Of a stretch of DNA of 64,000 nt, positions 28,453 to 37,688 are shown piece by piece. Location: NCBI RefSeq assembly GCF_002002705.1, contig NZ_MUNS01000020.1, positions 1 through 64,000 of the forward strand, read 5' to 3'. Both the position numbers and the translations under genes were made by a program. Positions within the stretch are counted from its first letter, which is position 1; each line of letters begins with the position of its first letter. This DNA comes from Polaromonas sp. C04 (GTDB lineage: Bacteria > Pseudomonadota > Gammaproteobacteria > Burkholderiales > Burkholderiaceae_C). Below the pieces are notes generated by a model that did not search any database, was not told where the DNA came from, and saw nothing but the letters and a program-made list of their open reading frames with translations.

Positions 28453-29676
28453 ATGCCCCGGCCGGACTTGCTGCAGCGTCGTGAACACCAGATCCAGTTG
28501 TTGCAAGGCAGCAAGGAATTTTTCCCTGCGTTGATCGAGGCCGTGGACCTGGCTCTGGCCGAGGTTCGGCTGGAAACCTACATCTTCGATTTCACCGGCA
28601 CCAGTGCCGGCGTGGCGCAGGCGCTGGAGCGCGCGGCGCAGCGCGGCGTGACGGTGCAGCTCGTGGTCGATGGCGTGGGCACCGGCACATTCCCGCCCGA
28701 ATGGCGCGAGCGCTTCGATCGGGCGGGCGTGCAGTGGCGGGTTTACGCGCCGCTGGGGCCGCTGGGCTACCTGCTCCCCAGCCGCTGGCGGCGCCTGCAC
28801 CGCAAGCTGTGTGTGGTCGATGGCCAGGTGTCGTTTTGCGGCGGCATCAATATCCTGGACGACTTGCACGATCCCAATTACGGTACCTTGATGCTGCCGC
28901 GCCTGGACTTTGCCGTGCGCGCGTCCGGTATGCTGGTTCAGGAGATGCGGGACACCATGGCGCTGTTGTGGTGGCGCCTGCAGGCGGTGCGTGACACCCG
29001 CCAGCGCAACTTCCCGGCCGCGCTGAGCTCGCTGCGCACGGCCGCCGGCTATCGTCACGGCACGCAGGGGAGCGCCAAAAATGGCGCAGACGATGTTCAT
29101 TTTGCCAAGGCGCTGCTGCTGCTGCGTGACAACGTGCACCACCGCAGCAAGATCGAGCGCGCCTACCGCAAGGCCATCGGCGAAGCCCGTCAGGAAATCA
29201 TCATTGCCAACGCCTACTTCGTGCCGGGGCGCAAGTTGCGCCGGGCGCTCAAGATGGCGGCGCAGCGCGGCGTCAAGGTGCAATTGCTGCTGCAGGGCAA
29301 GTACGAATACTTCATGCAGTACCACGCGGCCCGTCCGGTGTACGGCGCGCTACTGGCTGCCGGGGTCGAGATTTACGAGTATTCGGCCAGCTTTCTGCAT
29401 GCCAAGGTGGCCGTGGTGGATGGCCGCTGGGTGACGGTGGGCTCCTCCAACCTGGACCCCTTGAGCCTGCTGCTGGCGCGCGAGGCGAACGTGGTGGTGA
29501 ACGACGCCGGCTTCGCCGCCGACCTGCGCGGCAGGCTGGTTCGCGCCATGGAGAACGGCGGCCAGCGCGTGGATGCGGCGCAGTACGCCGGCAGGCCGTG
29601 GCGCCAGCGCCTGCGCGACCGCATCGCCTTTGGCCTGATGCGTGCGGCGCTGTTTGTGACGGGCTATCGCTACTGA
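28453..29676 (+). CDS. clsB: Cardiolipin synthase, ClsB type
   Basis: Phospholipase-D-superfamily enzyme of 407 residues with two HKD motifs: HRKLCVVDGQVSFCGGIN and HAKVAVVDGRWVTVGSSNLD. It lacks the N-terminal membrane helices of ClsA, which fits ClsB. The enzyme transfers phosphatidyl groups to form cardiolipin (ClsB can also make phosphatidylglycerol). The C-terminus is basic and hydrophobic and probably membrane-associated. The ATG at 28453 is chosen because an upstream in-frame start would lie inside the EEP gene. Confidence 0.93.
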   Translation: MPRPDLLQRREHQIQLLQGSKEFFPALIEAVDLALAEVRLETYIFDFTGTSAGVAQALERAAQRGVTVQLVVDGVGTGTFPPEWRERFDRAGVQWRVYAPLGPLGYLLPSRWRRLHRKLCVVDGQVSFCGGINILDDLHDPNYGTLMLPRLDFAVRASGMLVQEMRDTMALLWWRLQAVRDTRQRNFPAALSSLRTAAGYRHGTQGSAKNGADDVHFAKALLLLRDNVHHRSKIERAYRKAIGEARQEIIIANAYFVPGRKLRRALKMAAQRGVKVQLLLQGKYEYFMQYHAARPVYGALLAAGVEIYEYSASFLHAKVAVVDGRWVTVGSSNLDPLSLLLAREANVVVNDAGFAADLRGRLVRAMENGGQRVDAAQYAGRPWRQRLRDRIAFGLMRAALFVTGYRY

Positions 29677-29682
29677 TGATTT

Positions 29683-29738
29683 TGCTACTGTATTGATAGC
29701 TATCTGTGCACAACCGGTGTGGGCTCATGGCAAAAAAC
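29683..29738 (+). repeat. 56-bp repeat, diverged copy upstream of folE (copy 7)
   Basis: TGCTAC-N8-TAGC core, GCAC around element position 27 and GGGC at exactly 39-42. A GTG at 29719 that could extend folE lies inside it, so that start is unlikely. Confidence 0.6.
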
Positions 29739-29793
29739 ATCAACAATCAATCGCTGTTACCATCACTTCATGTTATTGAAAACACCCGACACC

Positions 29794-30495
29794 ATGAGCC
29801 CAGCCGATCAGGACGAAGGCACCCCCGTTTCCGTGAAGATACGCGAGCGGCTGCTGGCGGCGCGCCAGCGCTTTCATTCGAACGACAACATCGCCGATTT
29901 CATCGAACCGGGCGAGCTCGACAAGCTGCTCGACGAGGTCGAGGTCAAGATGCAGGGCGTGCTCGACAGCATGGTGATCGATACCCACGGTGATCACAAC
30001 ACCAACAATACCGCGCGGCGCGTGGCCAAGATGTACCTGCGCGAGGTCTTCAAGGGCCGCTACGTGCACGCGCCCACCATCACCGAGTTTCCGAACGTCG
30101 AACACCTGAACGAGTTGATGATCGTCGGGCCCATCACCGTGCGCAGCGCCTGCTCGCACCACTTCTGCCCGGTGATCGGCAAGCTCTGGATCGGCGTGAT
30201 GCCCAACGAGCACACCAATGTGATCGGCTTGTCCAAGTACGCGCGCCTGGCCGAATGGGTCATGGGGCGCCCGCAAATCCAGGAAGAGGCCGTGGTGCAA
30301 CTGGCCGACCTGATCCAGGAGAAAACCCAGCCCGACGGCCTGGCCCTCGTCATGCAGGCCAGCCACTACTGCATGGCCTGGCGCGGCGTGAAGGACATGG
30401 ACAGCAAGATGATCAACTCGGTCATGCGCGGCGTGTTCCTGAAGGACCCGAACCTGCGCCGCGAATTTTTGTCCCTGATTCCGCAAAAGGATTGA
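29794..30495 (+). CDS. folE: GTP cyclohydrolase I
   Basis: FolE converts GTP to dihydroneopterin triphosphate, the entry to folate synthesis. The protein has 233 residues from this ATG; an in-frame ATG at 29770 would give 241. The signatures are clear: DNIADFIEPGEL, NTNNTARRVAKMYL, ELMIVGPITVRSACSHHFCP (zinc and active site), IGLSKYARL, RPQIQEE and ASHYCMAWRGVKD. It lies after clsB across a 117-bp gap holding a 56-bp repeat, and 4 bp before the BLUF gene, so the two are almost certainly cotranscribed. Confidence 0.93.
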   Translation: MSPADQDEGTPVSVKIRERLLAARQRFHSNDNIADFIEPGELDKLLDEVEVKMQGVLDSMVIDTHGDHNTNNTARRVAKMYLREVFKGRYVHAPTITEFPNVEHLNELMIVGPITVRSACSHHFCPVIGKLWIGVMPNEHTNVIGLSKYARLAEWVMGRPQIQEEAVVQLADLIQEKTQPDGLALVMQASHYCMAWRGVKDMDSKMINSVMRGVFLKDPNLRREFLSLIPQKD

Positions 30496-30499
30496 TGCC

Positions 30500-30922
30500 A
30501 TGCTTGTACGTTTGCTTTATGCCAGCCGCGCGGTGGACCCGAGCCCCGGTGCCATCGAGTCGATCTTGACGCAGTCGCGCCAGTACAACCCCACCAGCGG
30601 CATCACGGGCATCCTGTGCTACGGCGGCGGTGTCTTCCTGCAGGCCATCGAAGGCGGGCGCATGCCCGTGAACGAGCTGTACGGCCACATCCAGAAGGAT
30701 CCGCGGCACAAGGATGTGGTGTTGCTGAACTACGAGGAAATTTCCGAACGCCGCTTCGGCGGCTGGACCATGGGGCAGGTCAACCTGTCCAGGATCAACA
30801 CGAATATCCTGATGAAGTATTCCGAGAAGCCCGAGCTTGACCCGTATGCGGTGTCGGGCACGGTGTCGCTGGCGCTGCTCGAAGAGCTCATGGCCACCGC
30901 CTCGATCTGCGGGCGCGCCTGA
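30500..30922 (+). CDS. BLUF-domain blue-light photoreceptor
   Basis: A 140-residue single-domain BLUF protein that should bind FAD. All flavin-pocket residues are present with AppA-like spacing: Y7 (LLYASR), N30 (YNPTSGITGIL), Q48 (FLQAIEG), W89 and M91 (WTMG). After about residue 95 comes a short helical C-terminal cap (LDPYAVSGTVSLALLEELM) and no output domain, as in short BLUF proteins that act through partner proteins. It starts 4 bp after folE. Flavin-based light sensing beside a pterin gene may be chance, or a regulatory link. Confidence 0.93.
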   Translation: MLVRLLYASRAVDPSPGAIESILTQSRQYNPTSGITGILCYGGGVFLQAIEGGRMPVNELYGHIQKDPRHKDVVLLNYEEISERRFGGWTMGQVNLSRINTNILMKYSEKPELDPYAVSGTVSLALLEELMATASICGRA

Positions 30923-30974
30923 GCCACAGGTCCTACCCGGGCTGGCGCCCGGTGCCACGCGCTGCCCCGCGTCC

Positions 30975-31802
30975 ATGCCTGACTTTCATCTGATCGGCTG
31001 CGACTTCACGAGCCGCCCTACGCGCCGAAAGCCCATTGTTTTAGCCCTGGGGTCCTTGTCGGGTGGGCGCGTCGTGCTATCAAAAATGGAGCGACTCGAA
31101 TCGCTCGATGCGTTTGGACTGTGGCTGCGCGAGTCCCGCAGCTGGATCGGTGCGTTTGATTTCCCGTTTGGCTTGCCGCGCGCGCTGGTCGAACAGCTCG
31201 GCTGGCCGACGCAATGGGACGCCTGCATGCGTCACTACGCCAGTCTGAGCCGCGAGGCCCTTCGCGCCACCTTTGCGGCCTATTGTGATGCGCGGCCTGC
31301 AGGCGCCAAATTCGCGCACCGCAAGACCGATGGGCCCGCCGGTTCGAGTCCGTCCATGAAGTGGGTCAATCCGCCCGTGGCCTTCATGCTGCACGCGGGC
31401 GTGCCGCGCCTGCTGGGTGCCGGCGTGCACCTGCCAGGGCTGCACGAGGGCGACGTGGCGCGCGTGGCGCTGGAGGGCTATCCCGGCCTGCTCGCGCGTG
31501 AAGTTCTGGGCCGGCGCAGCTACAAGAGCGACACGGCGGCCAAACAGTCGCCCGATCGGCTGATTGCGCGCAAGGACCTGATCACGGCGCTGGAGCACGG
31601 CCAGACCCGTCTGGGCATGCGGCTCAAGCTGACCCATGCGCAGCGCGACGCCCTGGCCGATGACGCCAGCGGCGACTCGCTGGACGCCACGCTGTGCCTG
31701 CTGCAGGCCGCCTGGGCGCAGGTCCGGCATGAGCAGGGGGCGCCGCGTTACGGACTTCCCGTGGACCTCGACCCGCTCGAAGGCTGGATTGTGAGCGCCT
31801 GA
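30975..31802 (+). CDS. DUF429 family protein (RNase H-like fold)
   Basis: The 275-residue protein shows the DUF429 pattern: IGCDFTSRPTRRKPIV (first strand with Asp), a second acidic strand WIGAFDFPFGLPRALV, EGYPGLLAREVLG and a C-terminal DDASGDSLDATLCLLQAAWA (Asp pair). Folds of this type are RNase H-like, with Asp residues that could bind metal. No function is proven. Residues 22-40 are encoded by a reverse 56-bp repeat. Its last 55 bp overlap the 3' end of the sulP gene on the other strand. Confidence 0.8.
   Translation: MPDFHLIGCDFTSRPTRRKPIVLALGSLSGGRVVLSKMERLESLDAFGLWLRESRSWIGAFDFPFGLPRALVEQLGWPTQWDACMRHYASLSREALRATFAAYCDARPAGAKFAHRKTDGPAGSSPSMKWVNPPVAFMLHAGVPRLLGAGVHLPGLHEGDVARVALEGYPGLLAREVLGRRSYKSDTAAKQSPDRLIARKDLITALEHGQTRLGMRLKLTHAQRDALADDASGDSLDATLCLLQAAWAQVRHEQGAPRYGLPVDLDPLEGWIVSA
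31038..31093 (-). repeat. 56-bp repeat, reverse copy inside the DUF429 gene (copy 8)
   Basis: The plus strand shows CCTG-G-CCTT, GGT, GCG, GCTAT and a closing AGC at the positions of the reverse complement of copy 2, without gaps. Here the frame differs by two bases from the other coding copies (CTA-TCA). Confidence 0.5.
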
Positions 31803-33466
31803 ACCGGGGTGGGCTGGCTCATCGCCAGCAGCAACTCGGCATCGGTCCGGTACAGCTTCAGCCAGGGCCCTTCCTGAATTTCACCGGCCTGGCGCAGCAC
31901 GCTCTCGACCGGTAGCTTGAGGCTGCTGATGTGCAGCAGGATGCCGCGGCCGCTGAGCATCTGGCGCACCTGCCCAAAGCGCTCCACGCCCGTGGCGTCG
32001 ATCCGGTTGATGGGGTGCGCGAACAGGCACACATGCTGGACCTGGTGCGAGGTGGCCAGGTGCTCCACAATGGCGCGCTCGAATTCGCTGGCCGACGCAA
32101 AGTCGAGCTCGGCGTCCATGCGCAGCGCATACACGTGCGGCGCCAGCGGCGGCAGTTTCCAGAGATGACGATCGCGCAAGCTGCCGTCCGGGTGCAGGCC
32201 GACCTCGATGATGCGCGGGTGCAGCCGCTGGTACAAGAAGTGGCTCAGGCTCATCAGCAGCCCGGCAATCACCCCCCAGTAAAGACTGGGCGCGCTCAGC
32301 ACCGTGATCACGAAGGTCACGGCGGCGGTCAGGGCCTCGACCCGCGAGATCCGCCACACCCGCACAAAGGACGAGGGCCTGAGCAGGCCGTAGATGGCGG
32401 CGACCACCACGCCGGCCAGCACCGACTGCGGCACGTGATGCAGCACCGGCGTCAGGAACAGCAGCGCCAGCAGCACCACGATCACCGACACGATCGTGGC
32501 CCAGCCGGTCCTGGCGCCGGCGTAGAGGTTCAGGGCCGAACGCGAAAACGAGGAACTGGTGGGGAACGCCCCGCACAGTCCCGAGGCAAGCTTGGCCAGG
32601 CCCTGGCCGATCAGATCCTGGTTCTGGTTCCAGCGGTGGCCTTCGCGCTGGCTTTCCACCTTGGCGCTGGACGCGGTTTCCAGAAAACTCACCAGGGTGA
32701 TCACCAGCACCGGAACCACGAGCTGGCTCAGGGCCGGCCATGGCAGCAGCGACGGAATGTAGAGGGACGGCAGGCCCGAGGCCAGCGTGCCCACCACCCG
32801 GCCGCCGCCTGCTTCAAAGCCCGTGGCGGCGCTCAGCGCCGATGCGGCCAGCACGACCAGCACCACGGCCGGAAAGCGCGGCACAAGGCGCCTGGCCAGT
32901 ACCAGTGCGGCCAGGCTGCCCAGGCCGAAAGCCGCGGCCATGGCATGCAGGCCGGGTTGTGTGAAGAGATGGCTCCAGCCACTCCTGAAGCCGAGCAGCG
33001 CCGGAATTTGCGAGGCCAGAATCAGCACCGCTGCGGCCTGGGTGAATCCCATGAGTACGGGCGAACTCACCACGTTGAGCAGCCAGCCAAAGCGCACGCA
33101 GCCCAGCACCACCTGCAGCAGTCCCGACAGCAGCGCCAGCCAGACCGCCAGGTTGACCCACTCGGCGCTGCCTGGCGCCGCCAGGCCCGTGAGCGAAGAC
33201 GCCACCAGCAGGCAGGTCAGCGCCGTCGGTCCGACCGACAGCCGGGTGGACGAGCTCCACAGCACGGCGACCAGCGCGGGCAGCATGGACGCGTAAATGC
33301 CGGTGACCAGCGGCATGCCTGCCAGTGCGGCATAGGCGACACCTTGCGGGATCACCATCAGGCCGACGGTGATGCCGGCCCAGAGCTCACCGTTCAGGGT
33401 TTCGCGGTCGGGCCGGGGCCAGCCGAGGAAGGGAAACCAGCGATGCAGGGATGTGATGTTGACCAT
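31748..33466 (-). CDS. SulP-family anion (sulfate) transporter with STAS domain
   Basis: The 572-residue protein has a SulP transmembrane domain (about 25-430). It contains GITVGLMVIPQGVAYAALAG and LFPTS-type segment GAFPTSSSFSRSAL. A C-terminal STAS domain (about 440-555) follows, with INRIDATGVERFGQV. SulP proteins carry sulfate, bicarbonate or other anions. It lies 42 bp after the sulfatase gene on the same strand, which favours sulfate. The C-terminal tail overlaps the DUF429 gene end to end by 55 bp. Confidence 0.9.
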   Translation of the reverse strand: MVNITSLHRWFPFLGWPRPDRETLNGELWAGITVGLMVIPQGVAYAALAGMPLVTGIYASMLPALVAVLWSSSTRLSVGPTALTCLLVASSLTGLAAPGSAEWVNLAVWLALLSGLLQVVLGCVRFGWLLNVVSSPVLMGFTQAAAVLILASQIPALLGFRSGWSHLFTQPGLHAMAAAFGLGSLAALVLARRLVPRFPAVVLVVLAASALSAATGFEAGGGRVVGTLASGLPSLYIPSLLPWPALSQLVVPVLVITLVSFLETASSAKVESQREGHRWNQNQDLIGQGLAKLASGLCGAFPTSSSFSRSALNLYAGARTGWATIVSVIVVLLALLFLTPVLHHVPQSVLAGVVVAAIYGLLRPSSFVRVWRISRVEALTAAVTFVITVLSAPSLYWGVIAGLLMSLSHFLYQRLHPRIIEVGLHPDGSLRDRHLWKLPPLAPHVYALRMDAELDFASASEFERAIVEHLATSHQVQHVCLFAHPINRIDATGVERFGQVRQMLSGRGILLHISSLKLPVESVLRQAGEIQEGPWLKLYRTDAELLLAMSQPTPVQALTIQPSSGSRSTGSP

Positions 33467-33508
33467 GTGCCGCCGATACTAACGTGGCCCTCGCGCGGGG
33501 CACGAGCG

Positions 33509-34825
<1,317 letters not shown>

Positions 34826-34844
34826 CGGAGCTCCACGTCTGTAT

Positions 34845-35837
34845 TCAGTCAATTTTCATACCGGTAGCCTGGATGATGTGGCCGAAGCGATCCGAATCTT
34901 CTGTCAATCGCTTGACTGCCGCGGCGCCTGTGGAACCGTCAAACTGAAGGTCCAGAATGGCCATGCGCTTTTGCACGTCGGGGCGTGCCAGCGCGTCGGC
35001 AAAGGCACGCTGCAGGATTTGCATGACCGGCTCGGGGGTGGCTGCGGGCACCATGGCAACATACAGCACTTCCTGCAGCAATTCCTTGTATCCGGCCTCG
35101 GCCACGGTGGGGATGTCGGGGGCCAGTGTCGAGCGCTGCCGGCTCGTCACGGCCAGCGCCGTGATTTTCCCGGCCTTCACGAAGGGCAGCATGCCGGGGG
35201 TGGCCAGCACGCCGCCATCGACCTCTCCTGACACCACCGCGCTGACGGCCGGCGAATTGCCCTTGTAGGGGATGTGATTGAGCCTCGTTTGGGTCAGTTC
35301 GTTGAGCAACGCCACCTCCAGATGGCCCGGGCTGCCGTTGCCCCCGGAGCTGAAGTTCAGCGTCTTCGTCTTCGCCCGGGCGACGAGTTCACTCATCGTT
35401 TTGATTCGGGTGGACGGGTTCACGCCCACCAGCAGACCGGATGTGGCCAGGATCATGACCGGCTTGAGATCGCCGGGCTTGAACGGCATCTTCTTGTAGA
35501 GGTGCGGATTGACGGTATAGGTGGTGCCGATGCCGAACAGCACGGTGTAACCGTCGGGCTGGCTCTTGGCCACATAGTCGGAGCCGATGTTGCCCGCGGC
35601 CCCCGGCTTGTTCTCCACTACGAAAGACTGCTTCAGGGTGGTGTCCAGGACGCTGGCGACTGAGCGCGCAAGGATGTCCGAGGGACCACCGGGGGGCCAG
35701 CAGTTGACGAACGTTACAGTCTTTCCCGGATACGCGCCTTCCGCAAGCGCCTGTGTGGCGCCCTGTCCCAGCGTCAATAGCAGGGCGCTGGCGGCAGCAA
35801 TCGATTGGCGGCGGGTCAGTGGGCGGTGCATGGACAT
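34845..35837 (-). CDS. Bug/TctC-family tripartite tricarboxylate transporter binding protein
   Basis: The 330-residue periplasmic binding protein begins with a Tat-like or Sec signal (MSMHRPLTRRQSIAAASALL, with RRQ). It then shows the Bug hallmarks YPGKTVTFVNCWPPGGPSDI, NKPGAAGNIGSDYVAKSQPDGYT (in part) and PYKGNSP. Burkholderiales carry very many such orphan proteins that bind carboxylates or related anions. No TctA/TctB permease is near. It is the first gene of a probable operon with a sulfatase and SulP, so a sulfated organic anion is a possible ligand. That is inference. Confidence 0.9.
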   Translation of the reverse strand: MSMHRPLTRRQSIAAASALLLTLGQGATQALAEGAYPGKTVTFVNCWPPGGPSDILARSVASVLDTTLKQSFVVENKPGAAGNIGSDYVAKSQPDGYTVLFGIGTTYTVNPHLYKKMPFKPGDLKPVMILATSGLLVGVNPSTRIKTMSELVARAKTKTLNFSSGGNGSPGHLEVALLNELTQTRLNHIPYKGNSPAVSAVVSGEVDGGVLATPGMLPFVKAGKITALAVTSRQRSTLAPDIPTVAEAGYKELLQEVLYVAMVPAATPEPVMQILQRAFADALARPDVQKRMAILDLQFDGSTGAAAVKRLTEDSDRFGHIIQATGMKID

Positions 35838-35864
35838 GGAGAAACCTTTCTCAGGAGAGATTGT

Positions 35865-35907
35865 AAAAAAGCCGGCTGCGGGACATTGTCCCGCAGCCGG
35901 CTTTTTT
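35865..35907. terminator. Bidirectional rho-independent terminator
   Basis: Perfect 15-bp arms (GCCGGCTGCGGGACA at 35871-35885 and its complement at 35887-35901) are flanked by A6 and T6. It lies between the BON gene and the Bug gene and should end BON transcripts. Confidence 0.92.
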
Positions 35908-35931
35908 ACTGGCAGCGCCAGAATGACCGCG

Positions 35932-36246
35932 TCAAGGCCGCACGACGATACTGTCGTGTACGCCCTTCACACCGTTGACGCCGCGCGCGATGCTCACAGC
36001 CCGGTCTTTTTCGGCGTTCGATTTGGCAAAACCAGAGAGCTGAACGGTGCCGTTCAATGTCTCGACACTGATGGCGGTGGCATCCACGGTTTTATCTCCG
36101 ACGAATTTGGCTTTCACCTGTGTGGTGATGGTGGCATCATCCACATACGAGCCGACGGTTTCCTGGCCGCGCGAGACGGCGCAGCCCATGGTGACGGCCG
36201 TGATTCCGGTCAGAGCGGCAAATGCAAGTGCGCGAGCGTATTTCAT
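35932..36246 (-). CDS. BON-domain lipoprotein (OsmY-like)
   Basis: A 104-residue envelope protein with a lipobox-like N-terminus (LAFAALTGITAVTMGC, Cys22) and one BON domain (about 35-104). The domain shows VDDATITTQVKAKFVGD, then GTVQLSGFAKSNAEKDRAV and VKGVHDSIVV. BON domains bind phospholipid surfaces; OsmY-type proteins rise under osmotic and stationary stress. The start at 36246 is chosen to give the lipoprotein signal; upstream in-frame ATG is possible. It is followed by a strong terminator. Confidence 0.87.
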   Translation of the reverse strand: MKYARALAFAALTGITAVTMGCAVSRGQETVGSYVDDATITTQVKAKFVGDKTVDATAISVETLNGTVQLSGFAKSNAEKDRAVSIARGVNGVKGVHDSIVVRP

Positions 36247-36348
36247 GATGATTCCTTCAAATGGATAGTTGTAATTTGGTGCTGTCGTTGAAAAGCTCGC
36301 CAATTTGCGGCACCACGCCAACCAGCTTGCACAATAAAGATGGAAGCG

Positions 36349-36894
36349 TCAGATCGCGAGCCAGTCCTTGAGCTCATTCGCGTGCTCTTCTTCCTGGGCC
36401 AGGATACTTTCCAGCATTCTGCGGGTGGTCGGATCCTTGTCAGCCAGCAGGCTGATCATCTGGGTGTAGCTCTCGATCGCAATCCGCTCCGCGACCAGGT
36501 TTGCCCGAACCATGGTTTTGAGATCTTTTGATTCGTCGTACGCGGCATGGCTGCGCTGCTTGAGCGTGTCGGGCGAAAAATCGGGGTCACCGCCAAGCTG
36601 AACAATGCGTTGCGCCAGCAGGTCGGCGTGCGCAGCTTCTTCGTTGGCGTGCACCAGGAATTCTTCTGCAATCTTCGCCGACGCCAGGCCCACGGCCGTG
36701 AAATAGTGACGCTTGTAGCGCAACACGCACACGAGCTCGGTGGCCAGCGCGTCATTCAGCAATTTCACGATGGCATCGCGATGCGGGCCATAGCTGGGAG
36801 TGACGGCGCCGTCCTCCAGGTTTTGTGCGGCCTGCTTCAGCGCTTTTTCATCCAGGACAAGGCTGTCGCTGGTTCCAAGTTTGATATTTTGCAT
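36349..36894 (-). CDS. Ferritin-like (bacterioferritin/Dps-related) protein
   Basis: A 181-residue four-helix protein of the ferritin superfamily. Its diiron-type ligands are visible as E-L-x-x-x-x-R-Y (ATELVCVLRYKRHYF), EEFLVHANEEAAHAD, AERIAIESYTQM and LAQEEEHANELKDW: the E/ExxH repeat of bacterioferritins. The likely role is iron storage or oxidative protection. AAGGA lies before the ATG at 36894. It sits in a run of stress-type genes. It has an N-terminal extension (NIKLGTSDSLVLDEKALKQ) not seen in classical Bfr. Confidence 0.87.
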   Translation of the reverse strand: MQNIKLGTSDSLVLDEKALKQAAQNLEDGAVTPSYGPHRDAIVKLLNDALATELVCVLRYKRHYFTAVGLASAKIAEEFLVHANEEAAHADLLAQRIVQLGGDPDFSPDTLKQRSHAAYDESKDLKTMVRANLVAERIAIESYTQMISLLADKDPTTRRMLESILAQEEEHANELKDWLAI

Positions 36895-36959
36895 TCGATT
36901 TCCTTTCGCGCATTGTTTGTTATTGGCGGCCCGCAGCGCGAACCGGAGACCCCATCCGT

Positions 36960-37295
36960 TCACCTGCCATTGCGATGCCGCACAGAAAGCAGCAATGTGG
37001 CAAGGGCCGCACCTGCTGCGGCCGCGATCAATAGGGACTTCATGGGTTGGTTCGCCACGTACTCCCCGGTGCTGTCGGCGTAGCGCACCAGAGTCTTTTG
37101 CGCTTTGGCTCCGGCGTCGGAGGCGGCATCCAGACCGCGCCGGGCGAATCGCTGTGCCTGGTCAAGCGATTCGTCCGCAAAGTTGCGCGTCGTGTCGTAA
37201 GCCTGCTCTGCTGATTTCAGCACATGGTTTGCCAAGTGGCGCGCGGTCTCTTGTGGATCGTTCTGGGTGCCGGTTTTTGAGGTGAAGCTTGTCAT
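36960..37295 (-). CDS. DUF883 (ElaB/YqjD-like) membrane-anchored protein
   Basis: The 111-residue protein has an amphipathic helical N-terminal part (HVLKSAEQAYDTTRNFADES) and a C-terminal membrane anchor (about 84-104: MKSLLIAAAAGAALATLLLS) with a basic tail. This is the plan of ElaB and YqjD, which bind ribosomes at the membrane in stationary phase. AAGGA lies 8 bp before ATG. Neighbours are a ferritin-like gene and DUF1328. Confidence 0.87.
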   Translation of the reverse strand: MTSFTSKTGTQNDPQETARHLANHVLKSAEQAYDTTRNFADESLDQAQRFARRGLDAASDAGAKAQKTLVRYADSTGEYVANQPMKSLLIAAAAGAALATLLLSVRHRNGR

Positions 37296-37342
37296 GAACT
37301 GAGTCCTTATAAAGGGAGGTTTGAATGATGGCGTCGGCGAGG

Positions 37343-37507
37343 CTAGCCATTTTTAAGCAAGCCCACCACGAAGCTGACGATGGCCATGATGACGAAAATG
37401 AAGAACAGAATCTTGGCAATCTCAACAGCGCCGGCGACGATGCCGCCAAAGCCAAAAATGGCGGCGATCAATGCAATCACCAGGAATACAACGGCGTAGT
37501 GCAACAT
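37343..37507 (-). CDS. DUF1328 small membrane protein (YtjA-like)
   Basis: A 54-residue, almost wholly hydrophobic protein beginning [20 protein letters not shown] and ending VVGLLKNG, with the [15 protein letters not shown] motif of DUF1328. AAGGAG lies 6 bp before ATG. Two membrane helices are likely. The family is stress-related and of unknown function. It belongs to the run of stress-type genes between the BON gene and the histidine kinase. Confidence 0.9.
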   Translation of the reverse strand: MLHYAVVFLVIALIAAIFGFGGIVAGAVEIAKILFFIFVIMAIVSFVVGLLKNG

Positions 37508-37541
37508 ACGGATCTCCTTGCTGGGCGGTGCCCATTTGATG

Positions 37542-37564
37542 AGGTGGTCACTATCGAACCACCT
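37542..37564. promoter_or_regulatory. Inverted repeat upstream of the DUF1328 gene
   Basis: Seven-base arms AGGTGGT and ACCACCT with a 9-nt spacer, 35 bp before the DUF1328 start. It could be an operator or simply a hairpin; no function is shown. A second hairpin (GACAAAG...CTTTGTC, 37658-37679) follows the kinase stop codon. Confidence 0.3.
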
Positions 37565-37688
37565 GTAGCAAGGTTAAAGCGGGAGTAAGCCGTTGTTCAT
37601 CGGCGGGAGGCTTGAGCGGTTGTCAGCGACCGCGTTGAGGCGTTGTAGGAATCCACCGACAAAGTAGGGTGCCTTTGTCGAACGCGGG

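Noticed and set aside
29719-29769. A longer folE starting at GTG 29719
   Set aside because: The start falls inside the 56-bp repeat, and the added residues do not resemble the family.
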